DNA of 64,000 nt from WTFY01 sp011523795. GTDB taxonomy: Bacteria > Pseudomonadota > Gammaproteobacteria > UBA4575. This document shows, piece by piece, positions 26,976-36,448 of the stretch (the stretch's first letter is position 1; each line of letters starts with the position of its first letter). A program made the position numbers and the translations under genes. The notes under the pieces were generated by a model. The model saw nothing but the letters and a program-made list of their open reading frames with translations, was not told the origin of the DNA and ran no database searches. Location of the stretch: assembly GCA_965207475.1 (NCBI GenBank), contig OZ242278.1, positions 1,178,001 to 1,242,000 of the forward strand, read 5' to 3'.

Positions 26976-27890
26976 GTGCATATAAGAATCGCTACCCGTA
27001 ACAGCGAGTTGGCCCTGTGGCAGGCCCGGGAAGTTTCACGACAACTGTGCAAGACCCACCCCGACATGTCGACGGAACTGGTAAGGTTGACCACCACAGG
27101 GGACCGCCTGTTGCAGCAGTCACTGGCCGCCCAGGGCGGAAAAGGCCTGTTCGTGAAGGAGCTGGAACATGCCCTGCTGGAAAACCGGGCCGATATCGCC
27201 GTGCACTCCATAAAAGATGTCCCCGTCGAACTGCCGTCCGGGCTTCATATGCCAGTCGTGCTCAGGCGGGAAAACCCATGTGACGCACTGGTTTCCAATC
27301 ACTACAGCACGCTGGATGCATTGCCGGAACATGCCAGGGTGGGAACCTCCAGCCAGCGCCGTACCTGTCAGCTCAAGGCCGCATTACCAGGCCTTGAAAT
27401 CAGGCTGCTGCGCGGAAATGTCGGCACACGCCTGACCCGGCTTGACCAGGGAGAGTATGATGCGATCATACTTGCCGTAGCCGGGCTGAAACGTCTGGGC
27501 CTTTCGCAGCGTATCCGGGCCTGCCTGTCTGCCGATGTAGTCCTTCCGGCCATCGGGCAGGGAGCAATTGGCATTGAGTGCAGACAGGACGATTCGCGTA
27601 CCGAATCCCTGATCCGGCCCCTGAATCATGGCGATACCCAGGCATGCATCCTGGCTGAACGCGCAGTGAGCCAAGCACTGGAAGGGGGATGCCAGTTGCC
27701 GATTGCGGGCTTGGCCGAAGCAAACCATGAACGACTTGAGCTACGCGCCCTGGTGGGGTATCCCGATGGAAGCAGGATTTGCCGCAGCCGCGACGCTGGC
27801 AGCAAACGGGATCCGGTGCAACTGGGCCAGTCCGTCGCACAGGACCTCCTGGCACAAGGCGCTGACCATATCCTGGCGGCATTGCCCTGA
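26976..27890 (+). CDS. hemC: porphobilinogen deaminase
   Basis: 304 residues from a GTG start. N-terminus IRIATRNSELALWQA is typical. The dipyrromethane cofactor attaches to the Cys in ALEGGCQLPIAG (about Cys236). Catalytic Asp region: HSIKDVPVELPSG. It joins four porphobilinogen units into hydroxymethylbilane. The ribosome binding site is poor. It heads hemC-hemD-hemX-hemY. Confidence 0.96.
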   Translation: MHIRIATRNSELALWQAREVSRQLCKTHPDMSTELVRLTTTGDRLLQQSLAAQGGKGLFVKELEHALLENRADIAVHSIKDVPVELPSGLHMPVVLRRENPCDALVSNHYSTLDALPEHARVGTSSQRRTCQLKAALPGLEIRLLRGNVGTRLTRLDQGEYDAIILAVAGLKRLGLSQRIRACLSADVVLPAIGQGAIGIECRQDDSRTESLIRPLNHGDTQACILAERAVSQALEGGCQLPIAGLAEANHERLELRALVGYPDGSRICRSRDAGSKRDPVQLGQSVAQDLLAQGADHILAALP

Positions 27891-27922
27891 GCGGTGTACA
27901 CACACGGAATCCAGACAGGTGC

Positions 27923-28708
27923 ATGGCAGTGACAGGGTCACGCACACCTGGACTTCTGGCCGGCAAGACGGTACTGGTCACGCGCCCGGCCGAACAGGCC
28001 GGGGGCATACAGGCATCCCTGGAACATCACCGTGCGACGGTCATCCGGTTCCCTTCCCTCATCATCCGGGCACCCGAAGACCCGGATCCCGCAACAAGGT
28101 TACTGCGGAACCTGAACGATTACGACACGGTCATATTCAGCAGCGCAAATGCCGTTCGTCATGCAGCGCAACTCCTGCAGACACTGGGCAGGTCATTCAG
28201 TACGCAGTGCATTGCCGCAATAGGCCCCGCTACGCGAGATGCCCTGGAAAATCTCGGCATGCAGGCTGACGTCGTGCCCGAGGACGGGTTCAGCAGCGAA
28301 GACCTGCTGGCACATGAGGACCTGCGGGGACAGGACATCCTGATCATCCGGGGTGTGGGCGGGCGCGGCCACCTGGCGCGCGAACTTCGGGCCCGCGGCA
28401 GCCGTGTTGACATTGCGGAAGTATACCAGCGGCTTTGCCCGGCCACGCGCCCGGCACACAGCCTGTGCACCCATCCAGAAAACGATTCGGCAGTACTGGC
28501 CTACAGTGGTGAATCCATGCGAAACCTGTGGACCCTGTGCACGAAAGAAGAGCATGCCTGGCTAGCAAAGGCGGCGCTGATTGCCGGCAGCACGCGTATT
28601 GCCCGAACTGCTACTGCCATAGGCTTCTCAAAAACCCCTATAATAGCTGCGAATGCCAGTGATGCAGCCATGCTGGACGCCCTGCTGACCTGGACCCGTG
28701 AAACCTAG
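27923..28708 (+). CDS. hemD: uroporphyrinogen-III synthase
   Basis: 261 residues. Two-lobed HemD fold. Recognisable stretches are VLVTRPAEQAGG near the N-terminus, YDTVIFSSANAVRHAA (about residues 67-82), AAIGPATRDALE and ILIIRGVGGRGHLARELRARG. The family is poorly conserved in sequence, but its place between hemC and hemX confirms it. It cyclises hydroxymethylbilane with inversion of ring D. Confidence 0.93.
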   Translation: MAVTGSRTPGLLAGKTVLVTRPAEQAGGIQASLEHHRATVIRFPSLIIRAPEDPDPATRLLRNLNDYDTVIFSSANAVRHAAQLLQTLGRSFSTQCIAAIGPATRDALENLGMQADVVPEDGFSSEDLLAHEDLRGQDILIIRGVGGRGHLARELRARGSRVDIAEVYQRLCPATRPAHSLCTHPENDSAVLAYSGESMRNLWTLCTKEEHAWLAKAALIAGSTRIARTATAIGFSKTPIIAANASDAAMLDALLTWTRET

Positions 28709-28711
28709 ACC

Positions 28712-29794
28712 ATGGAAAGTACACAAGACCCCCTAACTCCCAAGCCTGGAGCAGATAGCCAGAAAGCTAGCCATTCCAGGAAAATGCACGCAGGCCCGCT
28801 GCTCTTCGTTTTGGTAATCGTCTTGCTGCTGGCTGCAAGCGGTGCGGGATATTATGGATGGGTGGGTCTGAACACGCGTCTTGACCAGGCAGCTGTCGCG
28901 CGCCAGTCCATCGCACATGATATTGCCACCGTTGACGAAAGCGCAAAATTCCAGAACTTCAAGCAGGACACGCAGGAACAGGTCGACCAACTCGATAACA
29001 GACTGAACGAGCTGTCCGGACAAGTAGAGCAGCTTGCAAACCGGCAGGAGGGGCTCCGGGAATTCATCGAGGAAACCTTGACCCGTGTGAACCGCAGCCA
29101 ACTGGGCTGGGGACTGAAGGAAGCCTTGCATGTCCTGCACATGGCCAACCACCGTCTTCGCATCGAACGTGATATCGCGGGAACAATCACTGCCCTGGAC
29201 ACAGCCAGTTCGCGTCTGCATGAACTCAACGATCCACGCCTGCTCATGGTGCGCGAATCGATCTCCAGGCAGATCGGCGAGCTGAAAAAAGTTCCGAACC
29301 CGGACTGGGCAGGCATCAGCCTGCAGTTCAACAACCTCCTGGCGGGTGTCAGGCCGGACATTGCCGAACCGGCAGCCCCAACAGCCCCGAATGCATCACA
29401 GGGTCTGGAGCCTGGTCATCCTGAACTGCCGGCATGGAAAAGGCTGATCGAATATGTTAAAGACACCGTAAACCGTTCTGTCACGGTCACCCGGAAAGAC
29501 ATCAATTCCAAGGTATTTATCAGCCGCCAGGAAAGGCAGCATGCCTACGAATTCCTGCGCGCCCGGCTGCTGGGGGCCAAGTATGCCCTGGCAAGCCGTG
29601 ACAACGAAAGCTACCATCTAGAACTTGATGCAGCCCTGGCATGGCTCCGGAGCACGGACACCCTGAAGAACACAAGCGGTCTGATTGATGAACTTGACGA
29701 GCTTAACGGCATCGACCTCGAACCTGAACTGCCGGACATCAGCGAGCCCGCCCTCCTGCTTACCGAATTTCTGGAAACGATAGAGAACCGCTAA
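28712..29794 (+). CDS. hemX: HemX, membrane-anchored coiled-coil protein
   Basis: 360 residues. A cytoplasmic start is followed by one membrane helix (about 28-50, LLFVLVIVLLLAASGAGYYG). A long coiled coil (about 80-135) and a helical periplasmic domain come next. Despite the older annotation as a methyltransferase, the proteobacterial HemX next to hemD and hemY has no methyltransferase motif. Its role is unclear, perhaps a scaffold for tetrapyrrole enzymes. It starts 3 bases after hemD. Confidence 0.92.
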   Translation: MESTQDPLTPKPGADSQKASHSRKMHAGPLLFVLVIVLLLAASGAGYYGWVGLNTRLDQAAVARQSIAHDIATVDESAKFQNFKQDTQEQVDQLDNRLNELSGQVEQLANRQEGLREFIEETLTRVNRSQLGWGLKEALHVLHMANHRLRIERDIAGTITALDTASSRLHELNDPRLLMVRESISRQIGELKKVPNPDWAGISLQFNNLLAGVRPDIAEPAAPTAPNASQGLEPGHPELPAWKRLIEYVKDTVNRSVTVTRKDINSKVFISRQERQHAYEFLRARLLGAKYALASRDNESYHLELDAALAWLRSTDTLKNTSGLIDELDELNGIDLEPELPDISEPALLLTEFLETIENR

Positions 29795-30994
29795 ATGCTG
29801 CGTGCGCTGCTGATTTTCATAATTTTCCTGACCATCTTCGCAGGAATCGTTCTGTTCGTCCTGCAGGCTCCTGGTCAGGCCATCTTGACTTATGGTGATA
29901 CCACCATCGAGTTGCCCCTGGTCGGATTCGTAATCGGAATATTCATCGTGTTTGTGCTGCTTTACCTCCTGCTACGCCTTTTGAACCTGATAATTTACAT
30001 GCCCAGGCGCATCCATGCAGCACGCGTACGCCACAGGCAGCGTGCGTCGGAGCAGGACACCCGAAAGGGCCTGACGCGTTTTGTAAGCGGGGACTGGGCC
30101 CGCTCTGAAAAACTGCTGGCACGTGCAGCGGAACATGCAAACCACCCGTTCATCCACTACCTGCTGGCTGCGCAGGCTGCAAAACTGTCCGGAAATGACG
30201 AATCGCTCAATCATTACCTTGAACAGGCTGAAAAGTGCATGCCTGCAAAACAGAGGGCTGCCCTGGACATTCTGCATGCGGAAATCCTGCTTCAGCAGGG
30301 CCAACCAGAGCAGGCATTGTCCTGCATCGAACCACACTGCGGAGAGCTTCGCAGCAATTCAAAAGTAGCAGGACTGTTGGCCGGGGCCTATGATCAGCTG
30401 CAGGACTGGCAGCAACTCGCGCGCATCCTGCCGGATCTCAAAAAAAACCCATGTTTCGACCGCACTGAACTGGAAATATTGCAGAATAAGACCGTGCACG
30501 GCTTGCTCGCTGCAGTCCGAAACGGGAATACAGCCGAAGATGCGGAAAAGCTTGGGACCCGCTACAAGGAAGTCATCATGAATAATGACAGTCTGGCCGT
30601 AGCCTACGTCGAGACACTTCTTGACCAGGACAGGCTGGGCCCGGCAGCTGCGCTGAGTCTTGAGATCCTTGGCCACCACTGGAATGCCGGACTGGCCCGT
30701 CTATACGGCCTGATGAAGCATGCGGACGTTAACCGCGCACTGCACCAGGCCGAGCAGTGGACGGGACAGCATGACGAGGATCCAGTCCTTTACCTGACCC
30801 TGGGGCGCCTGTGCAAGCAGGCTCAACTGTGGGGCAAGGCCAAGAGTTATCTTGAACAGAGCCTGATTCGAAAACCTTTCGCAGAGACCTATGCCGAGCT
30901 AGCCGAACTGCATGAACACCTCGACGAAAGCGAGGCGGCACAACACTGTTCGAAAAAGGGCCTCCTGCTGGCAACCCGTGCCACGCAGGCATGA
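29795..30994 (+). CDS. hemY: HemY, TPR membrane protein
   Basis: 399 residues. Two N-terminal membrane helices (about 2-24 and 40-64) are followed by tetratricopeptide-like repeats to the C-terminus (for example PVLYLTLGRLCKQAQLWGKAK). This is the proteobacterial HemY (COG3071), unrelated to the Bacillus protoporphyrinogen oxidase of the same name. It is associated with the late heme pathway, but a molecular activity is not established. Its ATG immediately follows the hemX stop. Confidence 0.93.
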   Translation: MLRALLIFIIFLTIFAGIVLFVLQAPGQAILTYGDTTIELPLVGFVIGIFIVFVLLYLLLRLLNLIIYMPRRIHAARVRHRQRASEQDTRKGLTRFVSGDWARSEKLLARAAEHANHPFIHYLLAAQAAKLSGNDESLNHYLEQAEKCMPAKQRAALDILHAEILLQQGQPEQALSCIEPHCGELRSNSKVAGLLAGAYDQLQDWQQLARILPDLKKNPCFDRTELEILQNKTVHGLLAAVRNGNTAEDAEKLGTRYKEVIMNNDSLAVAYVETLLDQDRLGPAAALSLEILGHHWNAGLARLYGLMKHADVNRALHQAEQWTGQHDEDPVLYLTLGRLCKQAQLWGKAKSYLEQSLIRKPFAETYAELAELHEHLDESEAAQHCSKKGLLLATRATQA

Positions 30995-31060
30995 TCGCTT
31001 GAACAGATCCATTGAGACACGTATTCTGCACGTGTACTATCGATTGCCTGTCTGCAAGCC

Positions 31061-31549
31061 ATGCTGATACGTGTTCTGACTGCGGCATCCCTCCTGCTGA
31101 TCCTCTGGGTCCTGCTGTCCGGACACATGGATATCCTGTTGCTGGGGCTGGGGCTGGGCAGTTGCCTGTTCACGGCGTGGCTGGCCCACAGGCTTGCATT
31201 GCCCGACCCAGCTTTTAACACGCTCAAGTTCAGCCTCGACCTGCCAAGATTCCTGCCATGGTTTTTTCTAGAGGTTTTTCGCTCCAACCTGGATGTCAGC
31301 TGGAGAATCCTGCATCCGAAACTGCCGATCTCTCCCAACCTGAGCACCATTTCCGCCAAAAACCTCAGTGACGTGGCCAAGACGACCTATGCGAACTGCA
31401 TCACCCTGACACCGGGAACCTACACCCTAAACACCGGTACCGATACGATCGAGGTGCACTCTCTCACGAAAGAGACGGCAGAAAACCTTCGGCAGGGAAA
31501 AATGAAAAAACGGATTGCAGCCCTGCGTGGCTCGGGAAAGACAAGCTGA
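31061..31549 (+). CDS. mrpE: Mrp-type cation/proton antiporter subunit E
   Basis: 162 residues. One or two N-terminal membrane helices, then the MnhE/MrpE core (FSLDLPRFLPWFFLEVFRSNLDV, quoted in part as PRFLPWFFLEVFRSN) and the soluble part TLTPGTYTLNTGTDTIEVHSL. First gene of a ten-gene operon with the order E-F-G-DUF4040-B-C-D-D'-small-D''. MrpE is needed for stable assembly of the complex. Confidence 0.92.
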   Translation: MLIRVLTAASLLLILWVLLSGHMDILLLGLGLGSCLFTAWLAHRLALPDPAFNTLKFSLDLPRFLPWFFLEVFRSNLDVSWRILHPKLPISPNLSTISAKNLSDVAKTTYANCITLTPGTYTLNTGTDTIEVHSLTKETAENLRQGKMKKRIAALRGSGKTS

Positions 31550-31564
31550 CCGGCCGCAACCCCC

Positions 31565-31834
31565 ATGTTCACAGTCACATTCATCGCCATCCTGATCGTT
31601 ATGTTTTTCCTGCTGATCCGGGTGGCCCTGGGACCCACCGTGTTCGACCGCATCCTGGCGGTGAACACCTTTGGAACGGCAATCGTATTGCTGATTGCCC
31701 TGTTCGGCTTTCTGGTCGACCGCCCTGATTTCCTGGACATCGCCCTGTTGTACGCATTGACCAACTTCATCTCCACGATCGCAGTACTGAAGCTATTCCG
31801 GTACAAGCGCCTGGGCAAGGCCGCGGACAGGTAA
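31565..31834 (+). CDS. mrpF: Mrp-type antiporter subunit F
   Basis: 89 residues with three membrane helices. Characteristic segment RVALGPTVFDRILAVNTFGT (about residues 20-39) and FLDIALLYALTNFISTIAVLK-type helix 3. Small subunit of the membrane arm. The gene lies 15 bases after mrpE. Confidence 0.93.
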   Translation: MFTVTFIAILIVMFFLLIRVALGPTVFDRILAVNTFGTAIVLLIALFGFLVDRPDFLDIALLYALTNFISTIAVLKLFRYKRLGKAADR

Positions 31835-31848
31835 GCGGAATCGAAGAC

Positions 31849-32157
31849 ATGATCGTAATAAGCTGGGTCATGCTGTTGCTGGGCAGTGCATTCTGCCTGA
31901 TCGGTACACTGGGACTCATGCGTCTGCCAGACTTTTACTCCCGGGTGCATGCCGCCTCGATTATAGACAGCATGGGCACGATACTGGTCTTGCTGGGCCT
32001 GCTAGTGCAAACACAGGACATCCTGGTGATTGCCAAGCTGATCCTGATCCTGCTGTTCATGATGCTGACCGGCCCGACTGCAGTGCATGCCCTGGCCCAT
32101 ACCGCATCGCTCAAAGAAAAAGATTCCGAACCGGATTCGGCAAGCCAGCTGTCCTGA
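31849..32157 (+). CDS. mrpG: Mrp-type antiporter subunit G
   Basis: 102 residues with three membrane helices. The PhaG/MnhG core is LGLMRLPDFYSRVHAAS (about residues 22-38), followed by LILILLFMMLTGPTAVHAL. The short polar C-terminus is variable. Confidence 0.93.
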   Translation: MIVISWVMLLLGSAFCLIGTLGLMRLPDFYSRVHAASIIDSMGTILVLLGLLVQTQDILVIAKLILILLFMMLTGPTAVHALAHTASLKEKDSEPDSASQLS

Positions 32158-32169
32158 CCAAATAAGCCC

Positions 32170-32712
32170 ATGGATATTGCAATCCTCGTCAATTTTTCCC
32201 TGCTGACACTGATGATGCTGGTCGTCGTGGTGCTGATTCGCCTGAAAAGCCTGTTGGGCGTGGCACTGACCAGTGGCATCTACAGCCTGCTGTCGGCCGG
32301 GCTGTTCGTGACCATGGATGCGGTTGATGTGGCATTCACCGAGGCAGCAGTCGGTGCAGGCATTACCACCGTCCTGCTGCTGGGAACCATTGCCGTAACG
32401 GGCATGGAACAGACGGTCAGCCGGCATGGAAAGTTTCTGCCACTGGTAGTCATCTTCATTACGGGTGCGGCCCTGATTTACGGCACGCTGGACATGCCCC
32501 CATTTGGCGACCCCAAGGCCCCGATTCACACCCATGTCGCACCGCATTACCTGACAGAAAGCACAAATGAGATAGGCATCCCCAATGTTGTCACCTCGGT
32601 CCTGGCCAGCTACCGGGGATACGACACGCTGGGCGAGGTCATCGTGATCTTCACGGCTGCGATCGGTGTCCTGCTGCTGCTGGGCAAGACCGTCGGAAAA
32701 CGGAACAAATAA
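32170..32712 (+). CDS. Mrp/Mbh-type antiporter subunit with DUF4040 domain
   Basis: 180 residues with about five membrane helices. The first half matches DUF4040 (MbhD-like), which in classical Mrp systems is fused to the C-terminus of MrpA: LLGVALTSGIYSLLSAGLF and FTEAAVGAGITTVLLLGTI, with the conserved Glu in TEAAVG. The second half resembles the MbhE part (GYDTLGEVIVIFTAAIGVLLLLG). As a separate gene it shows the MrpA tail has been split off, as in archaeal and many proteobacterial versions. The stop overlaps the mrpB start by one base. Confidence 0.9.
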   Translation: MDIAILVNFSLLTLMMLVVVVLIRLKSLLGVALTSGIYSLLSAGLFVTMDAVDVAFTEAAVGAGITTVLLLGTIAVTGMEQTVSRHGKFLPLVVIFITGAALIYGTLDMPPFGDPKAPIHTHVAPHYLTESTNEIGIPNVVTSVLASYRGYDTLGEVIVIFTAAIGVLLLLGKTVGKRNK

Positions 32713-33134
32713 TGGATACCCGTGCCGTAGTGATTTTGCGTGAGGTGTGCAAGATCATCATTCCCGCAGTGTTGCTGTTTGCCCTTTATGTACAGTTTCA
32801 TGGAGAATACGGCCCGGGTGGTGGATTCCAAGCAGGAGTCATATTCGCAGCTGGCGTGATCCTGTACGCGCTGGTATTCGGCAGGGAGACTGCCCAGCGC
32901 ATCCTTCCCTTGACCACCGTGCGGATATTCATCGCAGCAGGCGTCTTGCTGTATGCGGGTGTCGGTGTGGGAACGATATTTCTAGGAGGAAACTTCCTGG
33001 ACTACGACGTGCTGCTGCATGACCCCAAACACGCCCAGCATCTGGGTATCTTCCTCATTGAACTGGGTGTCGGTATAACGGTTGCCGCGGTCATGATTAC
33101 GATTTTTTATCTGCTTGACGAGTTCTGCGAGTAA
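32712..33134 (+). CDS. mrpB: Mrp-type antiporter subunit B
   Basis: 140 residues with four membrane helices. MnhB domain: LFALYVQFHGEYGPGGGFQAG (about residues 22-41, quoted as FHGEYGPGGGFQAG). Member of the membrane-embedded antiporter module. It overlaps the preceding gene by one base. Confidence 0.94.
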   Translation: MDTRAVVILREVCKIIIPAVLLFALYVQFHGEYGPGGGFQAGVIFAAGVILYALVFGRETAQRILPLTTVRIFIAAGVLLYAGVGVGTIFLGGNFLDYDVLLHDPKHAQHLGIFLIELGVGITVAAVMITIFYLLDEFCE

Positions 33135-33137
33135 CCT

Positions 33138-33497
33138 GTGATCGCGGGCCATTTCAATTACTGGGTTGTCATAGTCCTGATGATGATGGGTTTTTATATC
33201 GTGATCTCTGATTCCAACCTGATCAAAAAGATCATCGGGCTGAATGTCTTCCAGACTTCAGTCTTCGTGTTGTTCATTTCCATGAGCAAGGTAAAAGGCG
33301 GGACCGCTCCCATACTGACCGAAGAGGCCAGCCTGTACTCCAACCCTCTGCCTCATGTGCTGATCCTTACTGCAATCGTGGTAGGCGTTTCGACTTCCGC
33401 ACTGGGTCTTGCGCTCATTTCCAGGATTCACCGGGCTTACGGTACCGTGGACGAAACCCTGATTCACGAGCAGGATGAAACCCAGGATGAAGCCTAG
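33138..33497 (+). CDS. mrpC: Mrp-type antiporter subunit C (NuoK-like)
   Basis: 119 residues with three membrane helices. NuoK/MnhC core: IIGLNVFQTSVFVLFISMS (about residues 33-51). The loop and helix 3 read PLPHVLILTAIVVGVSTSALGLAL. It carries the carboxylates that link proton paths in complex-I-like arms. It overlaps the following subunit D gene by one base. Confidence 0.94.
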   Translation: MIAGHFNYWVVIVLMMMGFYIVISDSNLIKKIIGLNVFQTSVFVLFISMSKVKGGTAPILTEEASLYSNPLPHVLILTAIVVGVSTSALGLALISRIHRAYGTVDETLIHEQDETQDEA

Positions 33498-34975
33498 TGC
33501 TGGATCACCTTCCCGCGTTACAAGTCATCGTGCCGCTTATCAGTGCACCCGTTTGCATGCTGGTCACGCGTGCAGTATGGGCATGGAGGATCGCGACAGC
33601 GGTCAGCATTGCAGCCTTTGCCATGGCCGTGCTGCTGGCGCGCGAGGTTTCCTCCAAGGGGGTGCTTTCCTACCACCTGGGGGGGTGGGTGCCGCCGCTG
33701 GGTATCGAATACCGGATTGATCATCTCAGCGCTTACATACTGATCATCGTCGCAGCGACCGCCAGCATCACCATGATCGCTGCGCACAAAAGCATCGGGC
33801 AGGAAGTAGCCGACCGGAAATCCGGTCTGTTTTATTCCGCCTATCTGCTGTGCCTCACCGGCCTGCTGGGTATCGTCGCCACGGGGGATGCGTTCAATAT
33901 CTTCGTGTTCCTGGAAATCAGTTCCCTGTCATCCTATGCACTGATTGCAATGGGCAGGGACCGAAGGGCCCTGACCGCCTCATACCAGTATCTGATCATG
34001 GGAACAATTGGTGCCACGTTCATACTGATTGGTGTCGGGCTGCTCTACATGCTCACAGGCACCCTGAACATCTTGGACCTGCAGCAAAGGATACCTGCCG
34101 TAATCGGTTCCAGAACACTGCATGCAGCTTTCGCTTTCCTGACCGCAGGGATTTCACTGAAAATCGCTCTTTTTCCTCTGCATCTGTGGCTCCCGAACGC
34201 CTATGCCTATGCACCCTCGATGATGACCGTCTTCCTGTCGGCCACTGCAACCAAGGTTTCGCTGTACGTACTGTTCCGATTCTTTTTTGGACTGTTCTCC
34301 CCCGAGGTTTCATTCGAATACTTCTATCTGGGAAAAATCCTGCTGCCACTCTCCATTGTTGCCATCCTTACGGCTTCCTTTATCGCCATATTTCAGGACA
34401 ATATCAAGCGCATGCTGGCCTACTCCAGCGTGGCCCAGATCGGGTACATGACCCTGGGAATCGGTCTGGGCACCCAGGCCGGCAGCATTGCCAGCCTGGT
34501 GTACCTGCTGAATCACGCATTGATCAAGGGTGGTCTGTTTCTCGCCATCGCATGCGTTGTGTTCAGAATCCAGTCGGTACAGCTGGAGGACTTCAACGGA
34601 CTGGGAAGACGCATGCCCTGGACCATGAGTGCGATCTTGCTGCTGGGCCTGGGACTGATCGGTGTCCCGCTTACCGCCGGCTTCATCAGCAAGTGGTACA
34701 TCCTGTCTGCAGCCATCGAACAGGGCAGGTGGCTGAGTGCCATAGTGATACTCGGCGGATCCCTGCTGGCCATCCTGTATGTCTGGAAAATCGTCGAACA
34801 CGCCTATTTCAGGCCCTCGCCAAGTCCTGCCCGGGACATCCCTGCCACACGGGAAGCGCCCCTCACAATGCTGGTTCCTCTTTGGTTGCTCGTAGCAGGC
34901 AATTTCTATCTTGGCCTGGACACTTCGTTCAGTGCAGGCTTTGCAGACACTGCCATGCGGGCATTCTTCCCATAA
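33497..34975 (+). CDS. mrpD: Mrp-type antiporter subunit D (ND-type proton channel 1)
   Basis: 492 residues from a GTG start, about 14 membrane helices. The two key residues of the ND2/4/5 superfamily are visible: the helix-5 Glu in NIFVFLEISSLSSYALIA and the helix-7 Lys in GISLKIALFPLHLWLPNAYAYAP. Further signatures are QDNIKRMLAYSSVAQIGYM and NHALIKGGLF. It is expected to move protons or cations. It is one of three large subunits of this type in the operon. Confidence 0.93.
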   Translation: MLDHLPALQVIVPLISAPVCMLVTRAVWAWRIATAVSIAAFAMAVLLAREVSSKGVLSYHLGGWVPPLGIEYRIDHLSAYILIIVAATASITMIAAHKSIGQEVADRKSGLFYSAYLLCLTGLLGIVATGDAFNIFVFLEISSLSSYALIAMGRDRRALTASYQYLIMGTIGATFILIGVGLLYMLTGTLNILDLQQRIPAVIGSRTLHAAFAFLTAGISLKIALFPLHLWLPNAYAYAPSMMTVFLSATATKVSLYVLFRFFFGLFSPEVSFEYFYLGKILLPLSIVAILTASFIAIFQDNIKRMLAYSSVAQIGYMTLGIGLGTQAGSIASLVYLLNHALIKGGLFLAIACVVFRIQSVQLEDFNGLGRRMPWTMSAILLLGLGLIGVPLTAGFISKWYILSAAIEQGRWLSAIVILGGSLLAILYVWKIVEHAYFRPSPSPARDIPATREAPLTMLVPLWLLVAGNFYLGLDTSFSAGFADTAMRAFFP

Positions 34976-34978
34976 GTC

Positions 34979-36448
34979 ATGTCCTGGCTTGCCGAACATC
35001 TCGAACTGGCCATCCTGATTCCCATGCTGGGCGGCCTGTGCATCCTGGTATTCCGCAACCGGCCGAAACTTCGCGAAACCAGTTCGATCCTTGCCGGGGC
35101 ACTCCTGTTCCTGTATGTCACCCGGTTGCTGGACCCTGACACGGAAAGGACCGGAGCCCGCACACTGCTCGAAATTTCAGAAGGGCTCTCCATCGCCTTC
35201 CACCTGGAGCCACTGGGACTGGTCTTTGCCCTGCTGGCATCCGGACTCTGGGTTATTACCACCGTGTACTCAATCGGCTATCTGAATGGCAATGCCGAAA
35301 AAAACCAGACCCGGTTTTACCTGTACTTTGCCCTGTCCATCGCATCAACCATGGGCATTGCATTTTCCGCCAACCTGTTCACGCTGTTCATCTTTTACGA
35401 AACGCTCACCCTTTGCACCTATCCCCTGGTGACGCACAAGCAGACCCCGGAAGCCCAGAACGGGGGGCGCGTCTACCTGGGTGTGCTGCTCGGCACGTCA
35501 ATCATGTTTTTCCTGAGTGCCCTGGTCATTACCTGGATCCACACAGGTACCCTGGAGTTCACACCCGGCGGGATCCTGGAAGGGAAAATCGAAGGAATTA
35601 CGCTCGCGCTGCTGTTCACCCTGTTCATGCTCGGGATCGGCAAGGCAGCCCTGATGCCGTTCCACCGATGGCTGCCGGCTGCCATGGTTGCACCCACTCC
35701 GGTCAGCGCCCTGCTGCATGCTGTCGCGGTGGTCAAGGCAGGGGTGTTCACCGTGCTGAAAGTCACCGTGTATATCTTCGGGATTGATTTCATCGCCACC
35801 CAGGATGCCGCAACCTGGGTGTTGTGGCTGGCAGTGATCACCATGCTCACGACTTCGGTTATAGCGCTCAGCAAAGACAACCTCAAGGCACGTCTTGCCT
35901 ATTCAACGATCAGCCAGCTCGCTTATATCGTAATCGGAGCATCACTGGCCTGGCCAGTCGCTGCCCTGGGAGGAGCCCTGCACATGGTGACGCATGCGTT
36001 TGGCAAGATCACGCTGTTCTTCTGTGCCGGCGCGATCTACACCGCCGTAAAGTTCACGCGCGTCAGCCAGTTCGACGGCCTGGGACGCAAAATGCCGTTT
36101 ACATTCATGGCCTTCCTACTCGCTGCGTTCAGCGTGATTGGCCTGCCTCCGTTTGTCGGCAGCTGGAGCAAGTGGCTGTTGGTTGAAGGCAGTGCCAGTA
36201 CCGAGCACTATTTCGTGCTGGCTGCATTTGGACTGAGTACCCTGCTGAACTGTGCCTATTTGCTTCCCGTGGCACTGCGGGCATTCTTCAGGCCGCCTGG
36301 GCCCGATGTAACTGCAGCGGGGTCCGGAATCAGGGAAGCCCCGCTGGCCTGCTTGGTACCTCTGTGTGCTACCGCTATCGCCACGTTGCTGCTATTTTTC
36401 TATATACAGCCCTTGTATGAATTTCTTTACCCTGTTTTCGATCCATGA
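34979..36448 (+). CDS. second ND-type antiporter subunit (NuoM/NuoL-like, MrpA N-terminal equivalent)
   Basis: 489 residues, about 14 membrane helices. Helix-5 Glu in LFIFYETLTLCTYPLV and Lys plus His in GKAALMPFHRWLPAAMVAPTP are present, with HAVAVVKAGVF after them. KDNLKARLAYSTISQLAYI matches the central helix. It most resembles the MrpA N-terminal part or NuoL without the long C-terminal helix; the split-off DUF4040 gene upstream supports an MrpA role. It ends in an ATGA overlap with the next small gene. Confidence 0.9.
   Translation: MSWLAEHLELAILIPMLGGLCILVFRNRPKLRETSSILAGALLFLYVTRLLDPDTERTGARTLLEISEGLSIAFHLEPLGLVFALLASGLWVITTVYSIGYLNGNAEKNQTRFYLYFALSIASTMGIAFSANLFTLFIFYETLTLCTYPLVTHKQTPEAQNGGRVYLGVLLGTSIMFFLSALVITWIHTGTLEFTPGGILEGKIEGITLALLFTLFMLGIGKAALMPFHRWLPAAMVAPTPVSALLHAVAVVKAGVFTVLKVTVYIFGIDFIATQDAATWVLWLAVITMLTTSVIALSKDNLKARLAYSTISQLAYIVIGASLAWPVAALGGALHMVTHAFGKITLFFCAGAIYTAVKFTRVSQFDGLGRKMPFTFMAFLLAAFSVIGLPPFVGSWSKWLLVEGSASTEHYFVLAAFGLSTLLNCAYLLPVALRAFFRPPGPDVTAAGSGIREAPLACLVPLCATAIATLLLFFYIQPLYEFLYPVFDP

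Noticed and set aside
33850..35139. A 429-codon frame within the antiporter subunit genes
   Set aside because: It is a shifted reading of the mrpD and following gene sequences, rich in His, Arg and Pro, with no membrane helices or homology. The true frames show clear ND-type motifs.
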